Positions 1 through 7,700 of a stretch of DNA of 8,030 nt are shown here, piece after piece. The notes beneath the pieces were generated by a model. That model saw only the letters and a list, made by a program, of their open reading frames with translations, was not told the DNA's origin and did no database searches. A program made the position numbers and the translations under genes. Position 1 is the stretch's first letter; every line of letters starts with the position of its first letter. The DNA comes from Thermoflavifilum sp. (lineage in GTDB: Bacteria; Bacteroidota; Bacteroidia; Chitinophagales; Chitinophagaceae): positions 1 to 8,030 of the forward strand of contig JADGHY010000087.1 of assembly GCA_019683625.1 (NCBI GenBank), given 5' to 3'.

Positions 1-283
1 CATTGAAAATATGCTCGTCATTTGCCAGAAAATAATCATAGATTATATCTGCAAAAGGTGCGGCATATAAACCGTAGTTGCGGCGAAACATTTTCCTTAC
101 TTCAAGTGTAGCCGGATGCCTGTCGGTGAAACTGTCAATAGCCCGATGCAATAAGATGCCCGCCCGAATGCTTTCCGGATAGTGTTCTAATGCCTTTCGC
201 CCCTTTACAAAATCGGCAATCATATTGCCCACCAGCAAGGGTGAATGGTTAGAGGAAAGATAGGCATGTGCTAAAAAATTCAT
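1..283 (-). CDS. acpH: Acyl carrier protein phosphodiesterase, N-terminal part (cut by window edge)
   Basis: This is the first 94 codons of a gene that reads off the left edge, starting at an ATG whose complement is 281-283. The protein opens MNFLAHAYLS, followed by GNMIADFVKGR at residues 19-29, GILLHRAID at 42-50 and FTDRHP at 52-57. These match the AcpH family (DUF479), an unusual branch of the HD phosphatase superfamily; E. coli AcpH has nearly the same opening and the same GNLLADFV block. Asp24 here aligns with the conserved Asp of that block, and His6, His46, Asp50 and Asp54 are further candidate metal or catalytic residues. The family hydrolyses the phosphodiester that joins 4'-phosphopantetheine to acyl carrier protein, giving apo-ACP in the cytoplasm. 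E. coli AcpH is about 193 residues, so roughly half is visible. It is divergent from the deoxyhypusine-synthase-like gene. No clear ribosome binding site is seen. The family call is firm; activity is inferred. Confidence 0.9.
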   Translation of the reverse strand, partial: MNFLAHAYLSSNHSPLLVGNMIADFVKGRKALEHYPESIRAGILLHRAIDSFTDRHPATLEVRKMFRRNYGLYAAPFADIIYDYFLANDEHIFN

Positions 284-302
284 CTTTGAAGATAAGATTT
301 TT

Positions 303-338
303 CCCGCTGCCGGGCAGCGCTTCCCCGGCATGACGGGC
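303..338. repeat. Nested GC-rich inverted repeats in the acpH leader
   Basis: Two perfect 7-base inverted repeats overlap here. CGCTGCC at 305-311 pairs with GGCAGCG at 313-319 (one base between the arms), and TGCCGGG at 308-314 pairs with CCCGGCA at 324-330. A third, shorter pair, CCCG at 324-327 with CGGG at 334-337, is followed on the plus strand by CTTTTT. The folds share bases and exclude one another. On the acpH-coding strand the hairpins lie just before a run of six A and the start codon, so they could form in the acpH leader. A role in regulation or termination is only a possibility. Confidence 0.4.
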
Positions 339-439
339 TTTTTGATCCTCTTGCCGGAAGTTTGCTGCGGGTAAGGGTTTGCACACTGATTAAAGGCAGA
401 TGGTGCCTGCGCTTCCAAACCCCTTGACCAACAAATCGT

Positions 440-447
440 TATTTTTG
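440..447 (+). promoter_or_regulatory. Candidate -7 promoter element for the deoxyhypusine-synthase-like gene
   Basis: TATTTTTG matches the Bacteroidota -7 consensus TAnnTTTG exactly. Transcription would begin near 454, giving a leader of about 17 bases before the ATG at 471. No TTTG-type -33 element is present at the usual spacing; the nearest TTG (424-426) is too close. The call rests on motif and position only. Confidence 0.4.
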
Positions 448-470
448 CGGCACATCAAAATTTCTGTGCC

Positions 471-1445
471 ATGGCGAAAGGACCCGTTTCTCAATTCATC
501 GCCCATCATTATCGTCATTTCAATGCCGCCGCTTTGGTGGATGCGGCGAAAGCTTATGAGGCCCATTTGCAGGCCGGTGGGAAAATGATGATCACCCTGG
601 CTGGCGCTATGAGCACGGCAGAGCTGGGCGTTTCCCTGGCCGAAATGATTCGCCAGGACAAAGTGCATATCATCAGCTGCACGGGCGCAAATCTGGAGGA
701 AGATATTATGAATTTGGTGGCGCATAAGCACTACAAACGCGTACCACATTACCGCGACCTTAGTCCGCAACAAGAATGGGAGCTGCTGCAACAAGGATAC
801 AACCGGGTGACCGATACCTGCATCCCGGAAGAAGAAGCTTTCCGGCGCATCCAGCATCATATCGAAAAAATTTGGAAACAGGCCCAACAAAAAGGAGAAC
901 GGTATTTTCCCCACGAATTCATGTATCAGCTCTTGCTGAGTAAAGTGATGGAATCCGATTATGAAATTGATCCAAAAGACAGCTGGATGTTGGCCGCTGC
1001 TGAAAAAAACCTTCCCATTGTGGTTCCCGGCTGGGAAGATAGCACCCTGGGCAATATCTTCACTTCCTATTGCATCAAAGGAGAACTCCAGCCCACTGTG
1101 GTAAAAACCGGTATCGAATACATGATGTTTCTGGCCGACTGGTATCGGACTCATGCCACGGGCAAAGGGGTAGGCTTTTTCCAGATTGGTGGCGGTATTG
1201 CGGGCGATTTTCCGATTTGTGTGGTGCCCATGATGTATCAGGATCTGGGCTGGAAAGATGTACCCTTCTGGAGCTATTTCTGCCAGATTTCCGACTCTAC
1301 TACCTCTTATGGTTCTTATTCCGGAGCCGTACCCAATGAAAAAATCACCTGGGGCAAACTCGGCATTGACACGCCCAAATTCATCATAGAATCCGACGCC
1401 ACCATCGTGGCACCTTTAATCTTTGCCTGGATATTGGGTTGGTAG
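471..1445 (+). CDS. Deoxyhypusine synthase-like protein, probable polyamine aminobutyltransferase
   Basis: The 324-residue protein belongs to the deoxyhypusine synthase family (PF01916). Family landmarks are CTGANLEED at 70-78 (NAD-binding region), QIGGGIAGDF at 238-247, SGAVPNE at 284-290 and TWGK at 293-296. Lys296 aligns with the lysine (329 in the human enzyme) that carries the aminobutyl group, and Trp294 and Glu290 match human Trp327 and Glu323. However, the human KHH after the glycine triplet is GDF here, and Asp313 and Asp316 are replaced by Tyr280 and Tyr283. Bacteria lack eIF5A, so true deoxyhypusine formation is unlikely; a related NAD-dependent aminobutyl transfer between polyamines, as in homospermidine synthases that arose from this family, is the best guess. 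It should be cytoplasmic. The ATG at 471 is chosen because conserved sequence begins soon after it; no Shine-Dalgarno sequence is seen. The gene ends at a strong hairpin and no other polyamine gene lies nearby. Confidence 0.88.
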   Translation: MAKGPVSQFIAHHYRHFNAAALVDAAKAYEAHLQAGGKMMITLAGAMSTAELGVSLAEMIRQDKVHIISCTGANLEEDIMNLVAHKHYKRVPHYRDLSPQQEWELLQQGYNRVTDTCIPEEEAFRRIQHHIEKIWKQAQQKGERYFPHEFMYQLLLSKVMESDYEIDPKDSWMLAAAEKNLPIVVPGWEDSTLGNIFTSYCIKGELQPTVVKTGIEYMMFLADWYRTHATGKGVGFFQIGGGIAGDFPICVVPMMYQDLGWKDVPFWSYFCQISDSTTSYGSYSGAVPNEKITWGKLGIDTPKFIIESDATIVAPLIFAWILGW

Positions 1446-1449
1446 TAAA

Positions 1450-1490
1450 ATGAAAATCCCTCAACCGATAAGGGATTGAGGGATTTTCAT
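1450..1490. terminator. Bidirectional intrinsic terminator
   Basis: A perfect 15-base inverted repeat (1450-1464 with 1476-1490) encloses an 11-base loop. The core ATCCCTCAA/TTGAGGGAT is flanked by AAAA on the left and TTTT on the right, so a hairpin followed by a short U run forms in RNA from either strand. It sits between the ends of two convergent genes (stops at 1445 and 1501), where a shared terminator is expected. Confidence 0.85.
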
Positions 1491-1500
1491 GATCTTCCGA

Positions 1501-2265
1501 TCATCCATTCAGGCGAATTGCATATCCTACGAGAAGCGTGGCCGCGCCGGTGTGATTTTTTCCGTCCTGTTCATATTTCTGGATATTGAGAAAACCATAA
1601 TTGCCGCCGGCATGTAAAAACACATATCCCTGGCGACGGATGTCCAACATGAGGCTCACGCCTCCCTCTATCCCCACATTGGCTTTGTGAAGCTGGTCTT
1701 TGATGTCTTCATTGGCATCGAATGACTGGGTGGGAGCTATCTGCTGGGTTTCCTGCGGATCGGCATACACAGGACTGGAACCAGAAGTTACATTTTTGGC
1801 GCTTACCAGAAATCCCAGATAGGGACCTGCATCCACGGCAAAACGCCAGTTTTTCTTCTGCCCGAAATCCCACCCAAATTTTGCCAGCACCGGGATCTGC
1901 AGGTAATTCAGCTTGGCTTCGCTCTTGTAATTGGCATACACATAGGTATTGGGGGGTGCCTGCGGATTAAACTCGCTGGCCGAGATAGCCTGTACACCAT
2001 TTTTTTTACCGCCCTGTGAAGAATATTCGACCTGAGGCTGCAGGGAAAACAACGGGCTAAAATGGATGTCGGCGAATACTCCCACATCTGGCCCTAGCCG
2101 GGACGAATATCCTTTGCTGATGGGAGAAGCGCCAGAGCCCGCCTCCAGATTGGGAATGCTCAATCCACCCTGGACGCCAAAATACAATTTGTTTTGCTGG
2201 GCTGAGCCCATGAGGCTTGCTGCCACAAAACCAACAGCAAGGCCGATAGCACGGAAATTACACAT
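1501..2265 (-). CDS. Porin-family outer-membrane beta-barrel protein
   Basis: Starting at the ATG complementary to 2263-2265, the product is 254 residues with a clear signal peptide: a hydrophobic stretch at about residues 5-20 and a likely cut after GSA at 20-22. A longer reading frame begins at a TTG at 2349 but places 28 unrelated residues before the signal peptide and overlaps the candidate promoter, so the shorter start is preferred. The mature part has alternating polar and aromatic strands typical of the Bacteroidota outer-membrane beta-barrel domain (PF13568-like). A LNYLQIPVLAKFGW block occurs mid-protein and the C-terminus is GYAIRLNG, resembling a closing barrel strand. The family is abundant in Bacteroidota and mostly uncharacterised; no substrate can be given. 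It is convergent with the deoxyhypusine-synthase-like gene and divergent from the sugar transporter, so it is probably a single-gene transcript. Confidence 0.85.
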   Translation of the reverse strand: MCNFRAIGLAVGFVAASLMGSAQQNKLYFGVQGGLSIPNLEAGSGASPISKGYSSRLGPDVGVFADIHFSPLFSLQPQVEYSSQGGKKNGVQAISASEFNPQAPPNTYVYANYKSEAKLNYLQIPVLAKFGWDFGQKKNWRFAVDAGPYLGFLVSAKNVTSGSSPVYADPQETQQIAPTQSFDANEDIKDQLHKANVGIEGGVSLMLDIRRQGYVFLHAGGNYGFLNIQKYEQDGKNHTGAATLLVGYAIRLNG

Positions 2266-2320
2266 GATATAAGATTTTAAAAGGTGAACAAAATCTGCTT
2301 TGCATGCACACCCGCCAGAA

Positions 2321-2342
2321 AGCTTCACCGGCTGTAGAAGCT
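2321..2342. repeat. Small inverted repeat in the outer-membrane protein leader
   Basis: AGCTTC at 2321-2326 pairs with GAAGCT at 2337-2342 across a 10-base loop. It lies just downstream of the candidate -7 element of the minus-strand barrel gene, so it could form a hairpin near the 5' end of that transcript, or be an operator. With six base pairs it may also be chance. Confidence 0.3.
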
Positions 2343-2346
2343 CTAT

Positions 2347-2354
2347 CAAAAGTA
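2347..2354 (-). promoter_or_regulatory. Candidate -7 promoter element for the outer-membrane protein gene
   Basis: On the minus strand the sequence reads TACTTTTG, an exact match to the Bacteroidota -7 consensus TAnnTTTG. Transcription would begin near 2340, giving a leader of about 75 bases. No good -33 element is seen at the expected distance upstream. The 2266-2480 region also has to carry the promoter of the plus-strand transporter; there only imperfect matches occur (around 2424 and 2444). Confidence 0.4.
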
Positions 2355-2480
2355 CTGAGTATCAGAAAGTTTTCTGTCTTTTTACTGTAGAAATTGGCAA
2401 ATAAAGATCCTGTGCAGCATTTTTATTTTTTGCATAAAACGCTTAGTTTTCCCAATCGTTTCTCTTCAACCCCTCAACCC

Positions 2481-3836
2481 ATGCTTACCACACATCGCAA
2501 AGCTGTTGGCTATGCCCTCATTGCAGCCTTGGGCGGATTTTTGTTTGGCTTCGACACCGCCGTGATTTCCGGCGTAGAAAAAACCATTCAACAGCTATGG
2601 CAGCTAACTGATCTCTGGCACGGATTCACGGTTTCTGCCGCCTTGTTTGGGACGGCCTTTGGTGCCTTGTTTGCCGGTAGGCCGGCCGAACGGCTAGGCC
2701 GGAAAAAGATGTTGCAGATAATTGGCTTTCTGTATGCCTTCACCTCTATAGCCACAGCTTTAAGCCATCATTGGATAGATTTTATCTTGTTTCGTTTTCT
2801 GGGCGGACTGGCCGTGGGAGCTTCTTCTGTGGTGGGCCCCATGTATATTTCCGAGATTTCGCCAGCCCGGCTTCGGGGGCGCCTTGTGGGTTTTTTCCAG
2901 CTAAATGTGGTGGTGGGTATTTTAGTGGCTTTTTTATCGAATTATTTTTTAATGAAATATTTCGGCCCAGGCTCGTGGCGCTGGATGCTGGGCGTGCAGG
3001 CCCTGCCTGCGCTCGTGTTCTTCGCCTTAGTATTCATCATTCCGGAGAGCCCCCGCTGGCTGGTAGGACACGATCGGATGGAACAGGCCCGCCAAGTGTT
3101 GCTGGTTTTGCAAACCGACCAGGTAGATGAAGCCCTTTCCCAGATTCAACGCTCCCTGCGACACCGGGAAGACCTGAGCAAAGAAAAACTCTGGCAAAAA
3201 AAATATGCCCGCCCCATCGCATTTGCCATGCTTCTGGCCATGTTCAATCAACTCTCCGGTATCAATGCCATTTTGTATTATGCACCCCGCATCTTTGAAA
3301 TGACGGGTATCCGGGCCGATATGGCCTTCCTGCAGGCTATGTGCGTGGGCATCACCAACATGGTGTTCACGCTGGTGGCCATGTCGCTCATCGACCGTTT
3401 TGGCCGCAAAACCTTATTGATCATTGGCTCTCTGGGGATGATTGTATTTTTAGGTCTTACAGCAGCAGCATTTTTTCAACAGGTGCACGGTGGTTTTGCC
3501 GTGATGGGCTACCTCATTGGCTTTATTGCCTTTTTTGCTTTTTCACAGGGCGCCGTGATCTGGGTATTTATCTCCGAAATCTTCCCTAACAAAGTCAGGT
3601 CAAAAGGACAAGCCCTTGGCAGCACCACCCACTGGACCATGGACATTCTCATCTCCTGGCTTTTCCCCTGGATGGCCGCCACATTAGGCGGTGGCTTTAG
3701 CTTTCTGATCTTCACGGGCATGATGGTGCTGCAACTGATTTTTGTCTGGCGTTTTCTCCCCGAAACCCGGGGCAAAACCCTCGAAGAGATTCAAGCCGCC
3801 CTCGGCATTGACTTGGAACCTTCCTTTACCGCTTAA
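2481..3836 (+). CDS. Sugar porter family MFS transporter
   Basis: The 451-residue product has about twelve membrane segments and the full set of sugar-porter signatures (TC 2.A.1.1, XylE/GLUT type). They are FGFDTAVISG at 22-31, the GRPAERLGRKK loop at 66-76, ISPARLRGR at 126-134, PESPRWL at 188-194, NQLSGINAILYY at 256-267, DRFGRK at 305-310, SEIFP at 365-369 and PETRGKTLEEI at 427-437. Asp25 and Arg132 correspond to the proton-coupling pair of XylE (Asp27, Arg133), which suggests H+ symport. Gln257, Asn262, Asn293 and Trp361 match sugar-contacting residues, with Asn256 in place of the first Gln of the QQ pair. The exact sugar cannot be read from sequence; xylose or a hexose are candidates. 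The frame stays open upstream to a TTG at 2394, but the ATG at 2481 fits family length and the first helix. It is an inner-membrane protein, and its stop overlaps that of tatC. Confidence 0.92.
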   Translation: MLTTHRKAVGYALIAALGGFLFGFDTAVISGVEKTIQQLWQLTDLWHGFTVSAALFGTAFGALFAGRPAERLGRKKMLQIIGFLYAFTSIATALSHHWIDFILFRFLGGLAVGASSVVGPMYISEISPARLRGRLVGFFQLNVVVGILVAFLSNYFLMKYFGPGSWRWMLGVQALPALVFFALVFIIPESPRWLVGHDRMEQARQVLLVLQTDQVDEALSQIQRSLRHREDLSKEKLWQKKYARPIAFAMLLAMFNQLSGINAILYYAPRIFEMTGIRADMAFLQAMCVGITNMVFTLVAMSLIDRFGRKTLLIIGSLGMIVFLGLTAAAFFQQVHGGFAVMGYLIGFIAFFAFSQGAVIWVFISEIFPNKVRSKGQALGSTTHWTMDILISWLFPWMAATLGGGFSFLIFTGMMVLQLIFVWRFLPETRGKTLEEIQAALGIDLEPSFTA

Positions 3837-4678
3837 GACCATTCCTCCACTGCCTTTTCTTTTTCCTGCTTCAGCACCCGTGCCGAAATGGTGATGCTTA
3901 ATTCGTACAGCAAATACAGCGGAAAGGCAATGATAAGCTGACTGGTAATGTCGGGAGGGGCAATGAATGCTGCCAGCACCACAATCACCAGAATAGCATG
4001 CCTGCGGTAGGTTTTTAAAAACTTAGGAGTAATGAGCCCGATTTTGGTGAGAAAATACACCAGAATGGGAAGCTCAAATATGCAACCCAACCCAATCACC
4101 AGCTGAGAAAGCATGCTCAGGTAACTCTGTACCGTAAAAATATTTTCAAACTGATTGGAAATCTTGTAGTTGGCAAAAAAGGTAAGGGCATAAGGCGCAA
4201 TTAAAAAATAGCCGAATGAAACCCCCAGAAAAAACAATAAAGAAGTCCAGAATACAATCCCCCGGGCATAGCGAATTTCCTTGGGCGTAAGTGCCGGCTT
4301 GATGAATAACCAAAATTCCCAGAGAATATAGGGGACAGACACAATAGCACCAATAACTACGGAAGAGGTTAGGCTAAGCATGAATTGCCCGGATACTTCC
4401 AGGTTTTGAAAATGAATATCTAATGATTGCAGGCACAACCTGTTGCCCAGATGCAAGGCCTGATCTATCTTACACAGGATGCGATAGGTGATGAAATCCG
4501 GATGGGTGGGCCCCATGATGATGTCGTTGTAAATCTGGTGGATAAAAATAAACACCAGCGTGGCAGCTATTATCACCGCGATCAACGATCGAATGATGTG
4601 CCAGCGGAGCTCTTCCAGGTGATCGAAAAACGACATCTCGGCCTTGTCGGGATTATTTTTGAATAGCTGCCTGAACAT
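3833..4678 (-). CDS. tatC: Sec-independent protein translocase subunit TatC
   Basis: TatC is the inner-membrane receptor of the twin-arginine pathway: it binds RR signal peptides and, with TatA-type subunits, exports folded proteins. The 281-residue product shows the family pattern of six membrane segments, at about 31-47, 101-125, 144-166, 190-212, 226-241 and 247-265. It has the cytoplasmic signal-binding motif SFFDHLEELR at 16-25, the FLGVSFGYFLIAPYAL block at 150-165 and the buried FELP glutamate (Glu202). The first periplasmic loop (about 48-100) is longer than in E. coli TatC, which seems usual for Bacteroidota. No tatA or tatB gene is in this window. The gene lies 70 bases downstream of the synthase fusion on the same strand, but a candidate promoter in that gap suggests independent expression. 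Its TAA stop overlaps the transporter's TAA on the other strand. Confidence 0.95.
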   Translation of the reverse strand: MFRQLFKNNPDKAEMSFFDHLEELRWHIIRSLIAVIIAATLVFIFIHQIYNDIIMGPTHPDFITYRILCKIDQALHLGNRLCLQSLDIHFQNLEVSGQFMLSLTSSVVIGAIVSVPYILWEFWLFIKPALTPKEIRYARGIVFWTSLLFFLGVSFGYFLIAPYALTFFANYKISNQFENIFTVQSYLSMLSQLVIGLGCIFELPILVYFLTKIGLITPKFLKTYRRHAILVIVVLAAFIAPPDITSQLIIAFPLYLLYELSITISARVLKQEKEKAVEEWS

Positions 4679-4698
4679 GGATCTTTTTTGAGGCTGCG

Positions 4699-4706
4699 CA
4701 AATTTA
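4699..4706 (-). promoter_or_regulatory. Candidate -7 promoter element for tatC
   Basis: The minus strand reads TAAATTTG here, an exact TAnnTTTG match. Transcription would begin near 4692, about 14 bases before the tatC ATG at 4678, a short leader like that proposed for the gene at 471. A TTTG exists further upstream, but its spacing (about 25 bases) is longer than the usual 19-21. Confidence 0.4.
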
Positions 4707-4748
4707 CAGGAAATGGCCTTTCAGATCTGGCCAAAGAAAGGGAATGCT

Positions 4749-7700
4749 TCAGGCCGGCACCACCTGAACGTTGCCCGTGCGTTTCAATGCTCCCCAGTGT
4801 TGCAATTCGCCTTTGATGGCTTTTTTCACCGCCTTAATCACCACCAGATACATGAAAACCCGGTACACCAGCCGCTGGGGAATCACCCAAATCAATTTCC
4901 GATAATCTGCCTTTTCAAAAGCAAAAGCCAGAAGCGCAGCGGCAGCATCAATCAACAAAAACACCACATAGTAAGCCAGAATATGCAGTTTGCTTTCCCA
5001 GTTTAAGAAGGCCAATCCGAACACCAGAATGATATCGGCCAGCGGAGCCAGCAAGGGAAGCATGATTTGGAAGATGAGGATATTGGGCAAGGCTACCCAT
5101 CCCAGCGTACCATATTGGCTATTGAAACAGGCATCGCGATTTTTCCAGAAGCTTTGCATGATGCCAAAACACCAGCGAAAACGCTGCTTAAACAGCATCT
5201 TCCAGGTTTCAGGAGCTTCGGTATAAGAAATAGCCTGCGCACAATGGCGGATGCGATATCCCTTACGAAGAATGCGGATGGTAAGATCACAGTCTTCGGC
5301 CAAAGTATCGGAAGTAAAACCTCCGGCAGTCAGGATAGCCGATTTCCGAAAAGCCCCAATGGCCCCCGGCACCACCGTAATGCAATTCAGCAGATCAAAA
5401 GCCCTCCGGTCAAAATTCTGGCTGGTAATATATTCGATAGCCTGCCAACGGGTGAGGATGTTCACTTCATTGCCCACCTTCACATTGCCTGCCACAGCGC
5501 CCACAGATGCATCGGTAAACATCTGCATCAGCCGGGTAATCGCATCGGCTTTCAGCTGCGTATCGGCATCAATACACACCACAAAATCTCCTTTTGCCTG
5601 CGCAATACCATAATTCAGCGCAGAGGCCTTACCTCCGTTCGGCTTGGTGAAAATATGCACCAGAGGATGGCTTCCATAGGCCCTCTCCATTGCCTCCAGG
5701 GTATGGTCTGAAGAACCATCATCCACACAAATTACTTCCAGAGGCCGATAATCGTTTTCCAGAATCGTGCGGATGGTGCGCACAATATTCACTTCCTCGT
5801 TATAGGCCGGTATGACTACGCTTACCAGCGGCTGCGGGGTTTCTTCGGGTGAAAAACTGGCTAAGGTTGATGCTTGCAGCTGCTTTTGCCTCCGGTTTTC
5901 TTTCCAGGCCAGAATAGCCATCAGCAGCATGCGTCCCAGCGATAGGGCAATTCCCACCATAAACAATGCCCAGAGCAAATTGTTGATCCAGTAGGTGCAG
6001 GTAGCAAAAAAATAGTTGAGCTTGATGAGGTAATAGTCTTTTTTGTTCTGAATGGGTGGCATCAGTTCATCACGCGTCTTGCCCATAAGATCGCCAACCG
6101 TGGTAAACTGATAGCCATGGGCCCGGAAATAATGGATGATGCGCGGCAGGGCCTGCACGGTGGCTTCACGATTGCCTCCGGCATCGTGCAGCAAGATGAT
6201 ATTTCCCCGATTCTGCATGCGCACCACCCGGTTGAAAATGGTATCGGCATTAACCCCATCATCCACATCCCAGTCTTCCGGATCAATATTTTCTCCGATG
6301 GTGTAATAGTTCAACTTACGCGCCAGGGCTACGGGAATCAATTCCACCATCAGGTGTGGTTCTGAATCGGCGTTGTAGGGTGCCCGGAACAGGATGGTGG
6401 AGTGGCCTGTAATGCATTCAATCAACAAGCGGGTGGCCTGTATTTCATATATAGCCAGCCGTGGCGGGAGCGCAGCAATGTTGGGATGCGTAAAGGTATG
6501 ATCACCAATTTCAAAGCCATCACGGAATTCCCGCCTTACCAGGGGAATATTGTTTTCCGCGTTGATGCCCACCAAAAAAAATGCGGCAGGTACATGTTCT
6601 TTCTCGAGAATATCCAGAATGCGTGGCGTATATCGCGGGTCTGGCCCATCGTCGAAAGTTAGCACCAGCTTCTTATTGGCCGCGCCGAACTGGCGGATTA
6701 CAAAGGTGGAAGGCAGGCTTTCATAATGCTGTTCAGCAATCAGCATATCGGTCGTATCCAGCTCAAGGGCAATTTTACCGGGCTCGGGAGTGGCTAGTAC
6801 ATCCAATACTTCTCCCTCCCCTAAATAGTCCACATCATTGGAAAGGCTTACCGTAGAAAATTTGCCGAAGTCAACCGGCTTACGGGCCAGGGCAGAATCG
6901 CTCAGATCCTGGTCGTAAAAACTCCAAAGCCGATTGTCTTCAGAGCCGAGGCGCCAGAAACAAACGCCTGCCATCCCATCTTCCGCGGCAAAGCGCATGG
7001 TATTGAAGTTGGTGGCCGCATCGGTAAAATACACTTCATGCGGCACAGAGTCATCGTCTATATAGCTGAAGTGCAAATTGTAGCTGTCGTCGTCAAATGC
7101 AATATGGGCGTGGTATTCTTTTGCCAGGCTTAGTGCTTCCTGATAGGTGAGGTTGGTTGCCTGGGATTGCTGGGGCCAGTCATATCCGTAAGCAGCGAGC
7201 CCCAGGATGATTTTTTGAGAGGGGACCTGGTTTTCTATGGCACTCACGGCGCCTTCTACCCAGTGCTGGTCGCTAATGGCTCCCGGCACGCTTTGGTCAT
7301 CATGTTCATCATAAGCCATCACCACCAGATAATCAGCTGCTTGTGCCAGCCGGCCATAATCATAGTCTTCGTTGAACGGTGGCACATCCACGGTCACCAA
7401 CAGGCCTGCAGCATGCAAGGAATCGTACAGCTGCTGCTGAAATGCTACCAGTGCATCATTGTTTTTCTCGATCAAATTTTCCAGATCCACATTTACCCCG
7501 GCAAAATGATTGCTGAGGAGGATTTCTTTCAGCTGATGAATTACCCTGCGGGCTATGGCCGGATGGTGCAACATCCGATGCACCGATTTGCCATCAAAAT
7601 CATCTGCATAATGGTTAGAAAAAATTGGGACGATGCGCACCGCACTGTCGCGCATGATCTTCAGGGCCGCCGGATCTATGCGGGTTTGCAGGGAATCTCC

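Noticed and set aside
390..1154. A 254-codon open frame on the minus strand opposite the deoxyhypusine-synthase-like gene
   Set aside because: It has no recognisable domain and lies fully antisense to a gene with clear family motifs; it is a by-product of that gene's codon use.
2266..2349. A 28-codon N-terminal extension of the outer-membrane protein from a TTG
   Set aside because: It would bury the signal peptide and covers the candidate -7 element and the leader hairpin.
2424..2432. TATTTTTTG as a -7 element for the sugar porter
   Set aside because: It has one base too many between TA and TTTG, and the upstream TTG is about 27 bases away, so the spacing fits poorly.
2394..2480. A 29-codon N-terminal extension of the sugar porter from a TTG
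   Set aside because: The extension is not family-like, and the ATG at 2481 gives the usual short N-terminus before the first helix.
4714..4733. TGGCC/GGCCA inverted repeat between the synthase fusion and tatC, considered as a terminator
   Set aside because: The stem has only five base pairs and no convincing U run follows on the minus strand; too weak to call.
5067..5711. A 214-codon plus-strand open frame opposite the GT2 domain, and a similar one at 7167-7760 opposite GH18
   Set aside because: Both lie antisense to conserved catalytic domains, have no coherent hydrophobic or motif pattern, and lack promoter signals.
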